DNA from: Cylicocyclus nassatus
Taxonomy: Eukaryota > Nematoda > Chromadorea > Rhabditida > Strongylidae
Assembly: GCA_958299035.1 (NCBI GenBank)
Contig: CATQJL010000326.1
Coordinates: forward strand, 4,478,232-4,542,231
Length of the DNA: 64,000 nt
Reading direction: 5' to 3'
The notes under the pieces were generated by a model. The model was given only the letters and a program-made list of their open reading frames with translations. It ran no database searches and had not been told where the DNA came from. A program made the translations under genes and the position numbers. Each line of letters starts with the position of its first letter. Position 1 is the stretch's first letter. Shown here piece after piece: positions 1-14,400 of this stretch.

Positions 1-747
1 GCGCACTGCACGGCAATGGGTCACATGAGTGTGATAAGCCAGAGATTAAAGAGAATGAGGAGAGGGCAGACATGGTCCGGCCACGAAATGTCTTGTCAAC
101 TTGCAGATGTGAAGTAAAGTTGTGGCGATAGTGAAACGTGTTATCTGATCCCTAATAACTCTACTGTCTTGAAAGTCATTACGGATTTTCTGCCAAATCG
201 CTATCGCATTTTTCCACCAACTTTCTTAAAAGATTCTGCATTTCTTGTTTTCGTTGAGGGCCTTTTTTCGTTTTCACAAACGAAGCGATCTCCCCATATT
301 TGGAAAACGCCGAGACACTTGAGCCGTTTGCAGCCTTGGTGCAATTTTGCGAAAAATGTTTTTGTGTGACACAAAAATTGGGATACACTCAATTGCACCT
401 TGATGCTTCAAGGTGCATTTGAGTGTATGAATGAATGAATGTGAATGTGAGAATGCAGTTCAACTCTAGATTTGGTGACAATGAAAATACATGCAAGCCG
501 CTGTATATCAATTCGAATTTCCATAATTTTAACTTCCTCTTTCTTCAGAATCTGATTTGCAACCCTGTAGCATGAACGTGAAATAATTACCTTGCACTGA
601 GTACCTCGAATTTAGGCTATACGACTTCAAGCCAGTTCCTATGAACAATCCGCGATACTCTCGTGGGCACGGCGATAAACGACTGAATGTTCAGAAGTTT
701 GTTTGAGCAACAAATCTATTTTTATTTGATACAATCGTGTGTTTTAG
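1..747. other. Intron sequence at the window start
   Basis: No exon could be supported before 748. It holds a 21-bp-arm hairpin at 383-428 followed by an imperfect GAAT repeat (about 425-457). Confidence 0.7.
383..428. repeat. Short hairpin, 21-bp arms, 4-nt loop
   Basis: Left arm 383-403 and right arm 408-428 are complementary with one mismatch (ATACACTCAATTGCACC on the left side). It looks like the residue of a tiny inverted-repeat element. Confidence 0.8.
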
Positions 748-3700
748 TGTCACACTGTCAGATGAGGGGGCCTACAGTTGTCGAATCAAGAATGATGCGG
801 GCGAAACGCGTGTTGACTACAAACTTGTGGTTCTTGTACCACCAAGCATTATCATGCTAGATAAAGACAAAAACAGGTGTGCATGCTGAGGCGATAGCTT
901 AAAGGGCGGTTTTGTCCAAATATGGACCTCTTTGTTTCTTATGTGAAAACTGATCAAAGAACCTTAGCTAAGCACTTGCCCAAGTGGCAACTCATGTAGT
1001 TCATTCGTGGCCGAGATATTCGACTCCAAACTCTCGCCCAGTACCGTACTCGCAGGCGCTGCTTCTCCGGTCGGTGTACGGTGTAGGCGAGAGTTTAGAG
1101 TTAATTTTATTGACACGAATGGCTTATCTGAGTTGCGGCTTGGCCAATGAAGTAACTAATGGCTCTAATCAATCAAGTAGAGTCTAAATATTCAATTTGC
1201 TAGGGCACTACTTTTGAGAAACCCAAAATTTTGTAAGTTATAGATGAATCCAACTTTTCCAGATCAGTTACCGAAGATAGTTCAGTCACATTATCGTGTC
1301 CAGCGACAGGAAAACCAGAACCAAAAATTACTTGGCAAAAAGATGGAGAAGTGCTTCACCCTGATAACATTAGCAGTGTGATTAAGTCAGCGCAAATGGT
1401 TGGAAGCGAAATAAAAATTGCTAGGATCAAGGTGAGCAATTTCTGGAACTATACACGGCCGTTTTGCACCTCCACAATTTCCTACCGTACTTCCGGTAGA
1501 GCGTAGAATAAAATAAAACGTTGTTCCGTCACACCTTTCAGCGCACGTGGACGATAAATCTTTCCACTTTTGCCTCTGAGCGCGCGAGAGTACGGTAGCT
1601 TACTATATGTGTGCAAAAAGGCCCCTACTAACTATTACTTGACTGGAAATATGCTTGCTGATTACAGCAGCATGATACAGGAAGATTCACTTGTGAGGCT
1701 TCCAATAAAGCAGGAACTTCCGAACAGGATGTGATCGTAAATGTCATGAGTCAGTTCCTTTTTCCCCTGAATGTAAAACATTATAATTGAATATTCGAAT
1801 CTTGTTTTAGCACCACCTCGTATCGAAAAAGAGGGAATCCTGAGTGATATTGAAGAAGTAGCAGATCGAACTGTTACGCTATCTTGTCCAGTACATGGAA
1901 AACCAATACCAGCGGTCACTTGGCTGAAGGTACAGTAATCCTCCTAAGATGAGATTTTGATGGTGTGTATCATTATGGCAATCTTGTAAAATGATCGTTA
2001 AGGCTGGTCGACCCTTGGACCCGCATCAACAGAACGTGAAAACTTCTGCTAACGGGCAGAAGCTCTATTTTCTCAGTTTGAGCAAGGAAGATGCCGGAAG
2101 GTAAGGTATTCCGGGTTAGCTTAACAAAAATCCCACGTATATGCCAAATTTTTGCCTCACCAAGTTCAAGCTACCTTATATGATTGGTTTCTGGGCAAAA
2201 AAAATCGTTAATAAACGCCCAGTATTCGCATCGATGGCCGGCTGTGCTAGGACGGTCTGGGCGAGAATTCAAACGTGAATTAACCGATTGTCCGTAGATT
2301 ATATGAGCTGCCGTTTCAGCAATGACTTATATAGCTCGGTATTTACATAGCAAGCCTGGATACTCAAATTTACCTAAACACGACTTCTCGTGGCAATATA
2401 TGTATGTGGTCATATTTTTCTAGGTACACTTGTGTAGCCAAAAATCCCGCTGGTGAAGACAAGAGAGACTTTAACGTGAAATTGCTAGGTTGGTCCTGCA
2501 CAATCCATACGATCTCCCGTTGCAATTACATTCTTTTTCAGAGGCTCCATCCTTTGAAGGTCCAAACCTTGTTCGACGAGTCCAGGTTAACGCTGGAAGG
2601 CCTTCGATCCTTACATGTCCAGCTACTGGATCACCCCTACCGGCTATTACATGGTGGGTTGACGAGGACTTTTATGTAGAAAATTATGTCCAAGTAGTTG
2701 ATCTACACTAAGATTGAAAGCTCAAAAAGAGAGAATATCGAGTATGCATAATTATTGTAATCTCTTGGTTTTTTGATTGAAATTCATATTTCCACTTGGA
2801 GAGATCAATTACCAACAATTTGAACTTCTCATTTGTGAACTAGCGCATGACAAACAGGAAAGGTTGTTAGTACAGATGTAATACAAATGTAGTCTATGCT
2901 ATAAATCTCAAGCTTTATTGTTGTACTTTTTATTAGCACACTGAACTTTTTATTTTGATAAAAACATCAATGACAAGTTCAAAAATTAAAACATCGGTGA
3001 TAAGTTCAAAAATGTTAGCATAAATATCTCGAGGACATCGAACTTTGTAAATATACTCAAAAATGCAAAAATCTTGCTGCAGTGGAATTTTTACCGCAAT
3101 ATCATTTGCAATAAATCTCTCTGCATTGAGTTCATTGAGTACCAAAGTTTTTACTTGATGTTTTCGTGGTGTAAACGTACCGCCACTTTTGTCGGGATTT
3201 GTTTTGCTGCGGCTAAAATTATTAACAATCTGAAGTTTGAATAAAAGTCAGACACAGGCTTTCTCTTTCTGATCCTTAGTGTTTTTGCACTTGAAACACA
3301 ACCTGATGGACCAAAATTATCCTTGAAATTTGGCGTTTTAATAAAAAAAATTTGCTAATCAAATTCTAAATTTTGTAATTATAATACTGTTTCTTTCATA
3401 TCATATGTTCCAGGTTACGTGACGGTCAGACACTATTACCATCAGCTCGACATGTGTTCTTAGACGGCGGACGTCAGCTACAAATCAGCAACTCTCAGCT
3501 CGAAGACAAAGCCAGGTGACGTTCATTTCAAATTTTTACATCCTCTTAGAGGATAGATCGTCTACGAATGGCCTTGTAGTAGTTTTTTGTTCAAAATGAA
3601 AGATCGCTGAAGGCCGAAGAATTCGTTTTTTTAGGGAGGTTGTTAATGAGTAATTGCTGTAGAGTGATTTGTGGTGTACTTCTCAAGCTTAAAAAACGCC

Positions 3701-6700
3701 TTATTTATCCGGATTTTTCCATATTACATTTTTCTAGGATCGATCCCTTCCTATATAGCGAAACAGAGGGTGAATCACAATCTAATCTTACCAATCTGAC
3801 AAGAGCATGTCAGACGATTTACGTGTCATCATCAGGCTTGAGATGTGTACTTATTTATCATGAGATGCAAGCTCATCAAATCTTCTCCGCACTAGATTTA
3901 TCCTCTTATAGCTGGCAGGTGTAGGACAGGAGGGGAAAATCGGGATGATTACGAAAGTTCTCAAGGGAGTTGTTGTTTGAATTGATACAAATAAAAGAAA
4001 TACAATTAAAGATCGAACAAAAATTGTAAATCCATTTGTTCTGAGCTGTACAGGTTTTTTATCTATCATATGCCCAGATATCAACATAGAAGGACTTTGG
4101 AGATAGTGTAGATTTCGTTCCATTAGATAAAAATCAAGGAACTTCTCATCAAATTCTATCATATTCTACATTTCCTTCGTAATTCCAAATATCGATGAAC
4201 GGAAACGAAGAAATCTTGCGTTTCTATTCGATAGAATTGCTCTGAAAATTGATATTGAATCTTATTTCTATCTCTTTAACGGAGTACAGGATCTTCGTGC
4301 TTACTGTGGGAAGAATTATAAGTATATTTATCAGTCAATATTAAATTTAGATTACCTTTTTCTAGCAGGATAGTCGTAGAAAATGTTGGAAATTCATATT
4401 AACATTTGAAACCGTTTTAACACGATTAACGGTTCATTTCTTTCAAAACTTACATTTATAACCCAGTTCAAAGCGGACTGAACTAGAAATGGCTATGATA
4501 TTTTTTGACATAACTTCGTTTTTAGTGGCCGCTAGCCATTCTTGTCCGGCTAACTAGTTATGGTGCAGTAAACTTCATTTACTCATATAGACATGGTTCA
4601 ACATGCAAATTACGACCTTTCTTTTCAGTAAATAGTTAGCAGCAACATTCAAAACAACTTGCTTTTTCTAGTACCAATTTACTGTTCTTTAAATTTCAAA
4701 GCATTGAAGTAAAAGTTTGCCGAGTGCAACGGCTAACGACTAATTTGTTCGTCGTCAACGCTGATAATTAGATTTTTCACAGATAAATTGCCACTGCTTC
4801 AGAGAAACTTCGACTTATTTCCGCTAGCAAATAGGAAATGGCATTAAATTTGTGAGCAAGTTGCGTTGGTGAATCTAATCCTCAAGATGGGCGATTTTAT
4901 TGAGCCCCCCTTCTTAAGAACACGGACATCGTGTGTTCATTTCGGTGAATAAGCATGATGGATTTGACCCATCATCGTGCGGAGATTATCAGCCATTATG
5001 TTTATGCGAACGAAAACCATCGAGCTGAGCTTCGAATTGTTTGAAAGATAAATGCTTATTTCCCAAGGATATTATGCCTTTTTAAAATTGAAATGAAGAA
5101 ATAATAGACATTTTTTTAGATAAATTTTGTGTAAAGCTTTTTTACCCGCATCGCAAACAAATGCCACGAGCCAAAGCAATTTGGAAATGTTCATTTTTTT
5201 GCAGATATACTTGCATAGCAACAAATGCTGTCGGCTCGGACGATTTAGAAACGACTCTGGATGTAGTGGCTGTGCCAACTATTCTTGGGGATAAACATGA
5301 AAAACTTGAAGTGATCGAAAATTTCCAACAAGATCTGATTTGTGAAGTAAGTTTCCTGCTCATCTTTGGGCAAATTTGACGCCCTGCGACGATTTGTCAC
5401 GATAATCACGTCGCGACGGAAAATTCTGTCCTAGTCCGTTCTTCCCTTGAAAACTGGGAGCTCTACCGTAATCTCCAATAATTCTGCCCTCATAAGTTTA
5501 CTTATTCCAGCTAAATCAAACCGATTCGCCTGTGGATATTGAATGGCAGAAAGCTGGGCAAACAATCACTCAACAAACTCTACGTGATGACAGCTATCTA
5601 CAGGTTGGCATAAATTTTTTTTGGGGGGGGGGGGGTTGGTGTCTAACCGTAGAATATTCGAGAATTCTCCACAGCTTCTGAGCACTCCATTCAGTTGTGA
5701 AGTGCAAACGCGGCTCGGGTTGAAGAGTAGGCAAGAACTCTCGCCACACTTTTCGGCGCAAATCATCCATTCGCATTCTATAGTAGATGCTTATGTGTAC
5801 GAGATGGAAAAACTAGAAGATGAAGATTACTTGCTAAATCGCTAAGATAATAATAAACGAGCAAAAAATCTGAAGTTTTTACTACTACGCTTTTTGTAGA
5901 AAAAATTCAAAAAAAAAGATCTACTAGGTTGCAACATAAATGGCACTAAAAAGGTTCAAAAGATTCATATCAAAATTCGAAAAAAGAAATTCGAAAATCA
6001 AATTTTTCTAGAAAGGTCCTATAAGCATAAATTTATCTCAGTAACAAGAGCAGGTCATAAAACTTGTTTTAAAATTGATTTAAAGGTTGAACCTTTCAGC
6101 ATCTTATCAATCGGAAATTTAAAGAAAAATTAAATTCGAGAGTTTGCGTTCATAAACCTTTACCGCCGTTGCATATAACAAAAGTTTTTGTTTTGAACAC
6201 TTATAGAAACCGCATAACTTTCACTTTTAATCTTATACTGTATCGAATAGATTTATTGAATTTGAAGTTACGGATTTTCCTAGATTTTTGGTGTAAAAAT
6301 CATGTTCCAACCTAATGGCTTACTTTATTGACTCGCCTAGCAAAAGTTGAGATAAATATATGTGTTCAATATTTTCATACCCAAATCTTTTTGTATGTCA
6401 TGACAGAAGATAAAATATAAACTTTTCTACAGATTCCCTCATCTGGTAGACGTCTTCACATCCTTTCCGCTCGTACAACAGATACTGGAAGGTATGGCTT
6501 AATTTTATCACTTCCTTCCTTTCTTTGTATGACTCAGAAATTCAAAAGAATCAAAGTATTGCTCTCAGCCATTTTGACCCCCCATTTACGGCCAAAGAAC
6601 ACAACGCCCAAAAGTCCTCCGGAATTGTTTGTGGAATTCAGATTCAATGCTCTTTCTTTGTATAGTATTCAAAGAACCTAGCGTTGTTGGTTGTGTGTTT

Positions 6701-8496
6701 GGCGACGTGAATTCTATAGGGTCTTTAGAATTTGCGTGAAGCCCGTCGTTTATGCGTCAGAGTGCATTCATAAAGATCGTAATTATGTGAACGTTTAAGG
6801 TACACATGTATTGTTCGAAACGCAGCTGGAGAAGCGAGAAAGACATTCGATTTGAAAGTGCTTGGTGGGTGAATTTTTCGGAGAATTTATGATCTTGAAA
6901 AATGGTATGAAATAGGTGAAAATCGTTTTGACTTTAGTGCCTCCATCCATCAACGAATTGAGCTCATCGGAATCGCTTCAGAATGTCATTCCCGGAACTC
7001 GTCTCAGTCTTGACTGCATCGTTGACGGTGATCCGTTTCCAGAGGTGCATTTAGGCTTTTTTTTTCATTTTTTTACCCCATGCCTAGTCCTGTAAATTCA
7101 TCTCAGCTGTCAGCGTGTTTTGCCATCAGTGTACGGCGGATAATTTATTGCCGTTTTTTGCTAGAGCGGAAATTCGTAAGCAATAAGCAATCAGGTTCAT
7201 AACCATTTCAAATAGCCCCTTTGTTATTCGTAACAATTAGTGGGAGTATGCTGTCGAGCACAGCTGCAAACAGCTTCATTTGCAATAAAAAACGAGCAAA
7301 TGATGGCACAGTGAGGGGAAAAAGATATATCTCAGAACAAGAACAAAAAAGAAGGAAAAGAAAACTTTATGAGCGTTGTTTACCATTGATGAAGGCTAGT
7401 GTCTTGAATACATTATGAGCTCATCGAGGGAAACAATCATACATATAATTGACCGGAAAATGATGAGATCACTCGGAGATATAAAATGACACACCTTATG
7501 TATTAAGTCATGGATTGCAAGCCACAAAAACGTTGCATAATCTGAGCATTTTCTTTTTTCACAAAATAAATATAATGGCCTAGGTTCATTTGAGAACTTG
7601 TTTGAAAGTAGATGTGTTTTCAGATCAGTTGGACTCGTGATGATGTCCCTATCGAAGATGGAGAGTCATATAAGATAATAAATCAGAAAGAAACAGTGGT
7701 TATCACGAAAGTTGATGGGCAGGCTGCTGGCAAATATACTTGTCATGCAAGTAACAAAGCAGGAAATGCGACTAGAGACTTTGTCGTGCGTTTAACAGGT
7801 ACGTGGTAAGCACTTTGAGAGAAGCGAAATACAAAAAAGAATAAAACTGAAGAATTCTGTAAAAATGAATTCTTCAAGAAACCCATGTAAGGCAACTGAG
7901 AAGTGAGAGAGTCGGGAATGAAGGCATAAAATTTATGTAAAAATCCGCATTTGATTCAAAAAATTTTTTTACACAGGTCCACCAGTGATCGACCAAGGCG
8001 CTGAGCAGTTGGACATGATCGTTGGCGATACGATGAGTATCACTTGTCGGGTCGTGTCCGGAACGGGGAATCTTACTGTTTCATGGATCATTGACGGGGA
8101 ACCCGTGACGAATGGAGTTCTTAGTCCTACCGTAGAGGTAACTTTTCCAACATGAGATATGTCATCTTTGCAAAAGGCAGACAAGAAAAAGCGCGCTCCA
8201 TTTACAGGTTATGGACCGCCGCGTCGAAATAAGCAACGCGCGACTAAGTGACGCTGGCAAATACATCTGTGTTGCCCGAAATGAAGCTGGTGAAGCGCGA
8301 AAAACTTTTGACCTATCGGTTCTGGGTAAGTCAACCAGGAAATGTCACGTTGAGAACATAGAAAAACTATTTTCACACAGAAATGCCACGATTCCTTGAC
8401 ATGTCAAACGTGAACCCGTCCATAATCATCGGAAGGCCACTTGTCCTTGACTGCTCTGTCTCAGGCACACCAAAACCGACGATCACTTGGATGAAG
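748..8496 (+). CDS. him-4: him-4 exons, first Ig block (one partial and about seven Ig domains)
   Basis: Exons at 748-876, 1263-1431, 1668-1749, 1811-1929, 2003-2100, 2424-2488, 2542-2653, 3414-3515, 5205-5346, 5511-5603, 6433-6491, 6800-6864, 6938-7044, 7624-7798, 7977-8137, 8208-8325 and 8381-8496. The first exon carries only the end of an Ig domain (DEGAYSC). Then follow repeated I-set Ig domains such as LSCPATGKPEPKITW with DTGRFTCEASNKAG, and ITWMK at the end of 8381-8496, where the domain continues in the exon at 19546 after an 11-kb intron. The exon 5205-5346 contains both the YTC end of one domain and the first Cys of the next, so that boundary is fused, unlike the usual pattern of a fresh exon for each domain. 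All junctions keep phase. Confidence 0.93.
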
Positions 8497-11400
8497 GTGT
8501 GTATATTTTGTTCTTCAAATGCGGATTTATAATATAGAGTGCTTTCTCATATCAAAATACTCGTAATAGCAAAGGAATAAGCAGAAGTAGACCGGTATAC
8601 TTCAATGTACAACTGGCACAAACACCGTATTTGTTGCAAGTTTTACCACCAGCACAATCTAAACCAACCCTCCATATAGGTTTTTGAAATAAATCCATCA
8701 CTTTGTACTTTCGATACGCGTTTTGACATCGACGATTTGATGGTTTCTGAAAGAATATCTCATAAGTAAACAGTAATGGGAATTTCAGAAGAGGATCATC
8801 TTTTGGGCAAAGCCACCATGGGCTTATTGCCGGCCGATTTGCCCCTAAATTACACGTTTCGCATGAGATTGATAGAGCTGCTTGGTTAAGCCATGGGGAT
8901 GCATAGCTCTATCTCTGCCAATCCCAATCCTCAATTCCAATTCCATTCTCATTTAGCTCATCGCTTCAGAGTCTCGCAAGAAAATCTTCAATCACATACT
9001 TGTGTTTTTCCCCCTAGGCTCAGCCATTCTGGTAGCGACTACAAGGGAATTTTTCATGAGATTTAGGATTTTAATCTACTTGGGAAATGAGTAGATTTTT
9101 TGAGAGAAATTCTAAGTGCGCTTTGATTAAGCCAGGTGCTTTCGCATGTGAAGCAACCGTTGCGAAGAGATAGGTTATTTCTTGGGTAACCAGGTAACCA
9201 AATGTTCTTACCAAATTGAAGTCATAACAACACAGCTGACAGCGATCTTCAGAAGCAAATCCTGTGTCTTGGTCGATTGCTGGACAATCGCAAACCATTA
9301 GATGTGGAGCAAATCGTGCACACGGGTTTTCACATGTATTGTCTACGCATATCTTCTCCATTCTGAAATTTGGGCAAATTTTTGTGAGAAATTTGGGATG
9401 TGGCCCTAATTAAAACCTCAAAAATTCCGCGCGAAAAGCGATTATAACAAAAAATAATTTTTCTTTGAAATCTTTAGTGTACAAGTAGGAACTCCGCAGA
9501 CAAGCAGTCTTATTAGTCTGATTTAATGCTCCCGAAAGCATTCAAAAAAAATTTCACTTCCCGCTCGAGACAACATTCAGAATAGCGCTGCTATTGCACA
9601 TCCATGGATTTACAGGGTGTCCCAAATAGTGTGTCGAGTAAGATTATTTAGCACTTATGAGTTATGCCAGGGATACTGTAACAACAGTCCTCTTAGTCAT
9701 TCTCAAAAATGTAAAAGGATCATTTAGCAAATGTTTCACAAACTCGTAAAAAGTTGTGTAGTGAAGATAGTGTGGTTGAAACTCTGCCAAGCGCTCCCAC
9801 TGCCTACCGTAATCCTACCGTAATGCAGAGCGATAGACCAATCACCGCAACTATAGTTCTTTTTATACGATTTTTGGACACCCTGCATATACAAAGAATT
9901 GGCTTCCCAGCTAATTGCCTTTTCAAACCGCATTTTCTCTACTGATATCATAAACTAATTTATTTTGATAGTGCAGATTTGGTTTTGAGGATCCACTAGC
10001 GTTCTATTCCCACTGGTTTTGGCTAAAAATCGAACGGCTAGCCATCTTATGCTGGCTAATTATGGCATGGTGTCGCATAAATCGCATTGACGACGATGTT
10101 CTCGCAAAATCCCAACAAAACCCGACGGGAAACCTCATTTCCTCAATTCTGAGCACACATGTTTTGCTATGGCGAGAGCGCGTATAGCGAGCCTGAAGCC
10201 GCTAATAGCGCTAAGTGATGAGGATTCCTAGAGCGAATCTACTGACTTATTATTATTATTATTATAGTAAGTGATTGTTTATTGTGAGAGTTAGGCGCAA
10301 AGCTAACGTCTACTATACTTTTCTTTTCGGGAAGCTCAGCAGAGTCTGCAGAAGTCCTAACAAGCAAAAAAGCTTCAATAATATCGTCTTTCTTAGTCGC
10401 GTAATGCAGTGCCATTGAGATAGGGACATAACACGAAGCTGAGTGAACACATTTCCCAAGAAAAATAGGGTGTCGCAGATCATGTTACCCCCTTCCTTTA
10501 GACTAATAAAAAAGATGTATCATATATCAAAAACAACGTCCATCGTATGGCGTGCACTGCTGCAATAGAAGAAATGCGTCCATTAGTGATTTTAGCTTGC
10601 AGAAAAAACGATTTTTGGGGATTTTGGGGGATTTTGAGGAATTTCGAGTTTATATGACTTACTTGCGATCGCAAAATGATCCCGGTTGCCGTGTATGACA
10701 TACGGAATTCGAACATTTGCCGGTGATACAAAGCCGAGCCGAGTCGGTGTCGTCGCAAGGCAACCCCTCCAATTCTGCGCCGTGCATCCGACATCGAGAG
10801 CACGCTTCGCGTTCCCATCGCTCCCCGTTTGGCCTGAAAAAAAAATCATGGGAACATCGGGGGTTCGAAATACACATTCAGACTCGGACAGACCGCAAAA
10901 CAACTCTTTTGAGTTCGTGCATCTCGCGCAGAAGAAGCTCTCCCCCCCCCCTCCTTGCTTACTTCAACTCATTGTGGCACATCCATCGTACGCATGAACA
11001 CGTCTGTTGGAGTGTAATTTTATTAGCAGCCTTCTCACAAATTAGTTTTGCCCCCTTGAACATTCTCAAACACCTGCGTGCGGACGTCAGGCGAGCAGCA
11101 TTTGACGCGCATGATATGTGCCAACACATTCGCAGCTCACTCGCACTCACACACACACCTCACCTTGCTCTGCCAGTCAGCCATACACACCTTAGAAGCT
11201 CAAGAAGTCGATTCTCGAGCTTCTCGAGCCCCCCAGAATGAGAGTGGCTCTGCTTCTCACATCTAATGAGAGTGGAAAGCGTACGTGCACTGAATTTCTG
11301 ATTGCTCGTGCAGCTTGTGAAAATTCCATGGTGATAAATGAGGTTTGGCCTTGGGAAAATCGCGAGCAGAGCGCACAAGCGCATACCTTTCCCCTTACAT

Positions 11401-14400
11401 GGGAAGGTGAGAAAACTGAACAATTTTTGGGTCCCCAACCCCCTCCCCCTTATCCCTATCGCTATATGTTTCGCATTTTCCCACACTGGCTGTGCAGCTC
11501 GACTTCAGTGCACTTGAATTGACTAGTAATTCAATACGTGAGAGGCTTCGTTCATCTCTCTCCTGGCTCGGCATCGCCAGCCAAATTAATAATAATAGTA
11601 ACTAGAAAGTGGAGAATTTCATTTGGCGCATACCTCTTTCGCGGTTAACAAGTTTCTCGAAGAGAAAGTGCAACTGACATTGGGAATGTGCAAGAGTGCA
11701 GCACACAAATGGAAAAGGAGACGTGAGAGAGTTGGGTGTGAAATATTCAGTGAGAACATTCAGAGAATAATTGCGAGAAAAAAAGTACTTTTTGAGTATA
11801 GAATTACCTTAGAATATTGTGATGATGAGCTGGTAGACATTGATGATCGGCATTACCACAGCATAGATAACAATAATTGTCTTCTTCAGCATCACATTGA
11901 CATTCTTTCATGCCCCGTAATGAACAAGCCGATATGCACCTGAAGCGAGAAAATTTCATAAAAAATGGGTATTTTTTCTTTAATTTATAGGGCCTATATG
12001 TAATTTCAGAATCAGTGGATCAAGAATCTTATGTGGGAAAAAAATTTGATTTTACATCGTTTCCCTTTTCTTAGACAAAGTTTTGATATCTAGGCCCTCT
12101 CCGATCCTACAGTAAGGAGAGGGACCTAGTTTAATTGCATAAGAGTTCTGAAAAAAATATTTTTTCTCCCATCAATCTAAAAGCTCTTTATCTGCACTTT
12201 TCTTGCTGTGTAATGTTTACTTATGCAATCTGTAAGCTCGCAGATGACAATGCAGGATTATTTCTGGTTTTCTGGAATTTTTCAAACTTCCTCAGCTCAT
12301 CCCCGTCGGATGCTTTATCCCCTCCGGTCGTGTTTGGCGGAGCCGAGTTTTAGTTTCGTGGATAGATCGATACGCAACATAATGGGGGGTCACTGGAGTG
12401 GCTCACACCCCACCCCCCGGAAATCCCCGACTCCCGTTCTCGACTTGAGAGAGACGAAGTGAACTGAACTTCATTGGCTAAGCACTGAAAAGTCCGAGTC
12501 CGTGCCAGGAAAACTCGGCTTTGTTGCACTTGGGTTGAGCAGTAAGACTAGGAGATGCTAGCTTCTAGCATATGGAAATGGATGCTTAGTCTTCGTACGG
12601 CTCTTTGTAAAATTGCCAGCCCATGAAGACGGGCAATTAGCGAGCTTTTAGGGGCATTAGGTGTAAGCGGGGGAGAGGGGGTGGGGTGAAAAATGTGTGC
12701 GCGGCAAAGGGCGTTGCTACACAAGAAGCAGCACTGCCATAAGTAGGGTTAGGAAGAAGATTTTGAGCAAGCCCGCTGCTGCTCCCAAAGGACCTCGAAA
12801 TCTCGCTCGAATATCGCAAACGACGATGGATGGGCGAAATGATCGCTAAATAATGCTTGACTAGTTTGTGTGGGCCCCAATAAATGCCTTATATAACATT
12901 TACTAGCTGTCTATTTCGTTCCAGGAATCAAAGAAAGCCTATCTAGCTCTAGCCATAGAACCGATATAAATAATCCCTGACAATCCGTCTTTTCTCCATT
13001 CCTGACGAGGCCCATTCCTGACGAGAGAGCGTTTGGCCCATTATCGTATATTTAGTACAAAGTCGACATGGCAATGCGTTCTCAAGCATGAAATTGGCAT
13101 ATTAGCGTTTCGCATGAATCATGAATTGTGCGATGGCGTTGACAAGTCGAATCGAGTCGAGAAGTGCGGAGCATACTCGACTAGATGATATTCGATGCGT
13201 CTGATATAGGTTCTAGGGGTTTCTAGGGGTTTCTAGGGGCTCCAAGGCATCATTTGCGGTTCATATGTCGTAAATTCGGGCATGATAGAGCGTTGCCGCG
13301 GCGCAAAAAAAAGCGAGCGCAGCACGAATTCGCTAGGGAAACTATAAGTTATGTTTATATTCAACAAGAGCCGGCCTGCTTGCCTTGCTTGGTGTGCTTG
13401 ACTAGATCAGCTGTTTCGGCGCTTCTCGTCGTCTTTTTCGGGCATGTACGAGATGGATTTGTAAGCAGAAGCGAGCAGATTAAAAAGTAGTGTGTGGGGC
13501 GCATGCCAAAACAATAACGAAGGTAATTGCTGGTTGTTGTCGGGCGCGGCACACAGTCTCTGTTGCCTCCAACATCCATCACGATGACGAGCGCCGTCAA
13601 TGCCAATAAAAAGCAAAATCATTACAGCTCTTTACTTAACTGAGTCCTACTTGAATAAGTGGCCAAAGGTAACTTGAACTTGAACTCATCCCACTATCAT
13701 CAATTCCCCTTTTTACGAGCTTTTAGGGCTTTTTACGAGCTGTGACAGGGTACATCCACAGCCTCAAGCTAGCCCTCACCTCATGTACTCTTCCCCAGTT
13801 CCTTATGAAATTACGATCTATTCACACGAAGTTACGGGTTCCCGTCTGCAGCGGAGATCATATTGTTTTGGCCCTCAGGAAAGCAAGTAGAGACGAGTAA
13901 GTGTCACGCAATATCATGCATAAAATACCTTTTTCGTAGAAGTAAACATTATTCATTTTCGTCGTAATGGGTAAGGCAACGAATCAAGTGCAGAAAGAGA
14001 GAAAATCAGTAGATTTCGTGTAAGTGGGACATGCAAACAAGGTTTGAAAAAACTTTGCTCTGATTTTGGAGAAAGATAAGGGAGGTAGGAGAAAAAACAA
14101 AGAAAAAAGGAGAAGCTTGAGGGTACTCTTGCTCGAATTACATGATTGAAAAAAAGCTCAACACAACAAATGTTCATAGTGTAAAAAAGTAGCGATAGAA
14201 AGAAAAACTTACGTTCCATTTCTGCATACACTAGCATTATTTTCCGAACATATAGCGCCTTCTATTGAGCATGTTTCGCTCGTAGTACCAGCAATAAGTA
14301 TCACATAAATATAGGTAAAAATATAGCGTGTAGAATTGGCTCCTAATGAACAGGGCAAACGCAAACGCATACTCCTGAGTGTCGATAGCGAATTCGACGA

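Noticed and set aside
10498..11522. Several overlapping frames of 90-174 codons on both strands
   Set aside because: They occur in a GC-richer zone where stops are rarer; no protein-like features or splice context.
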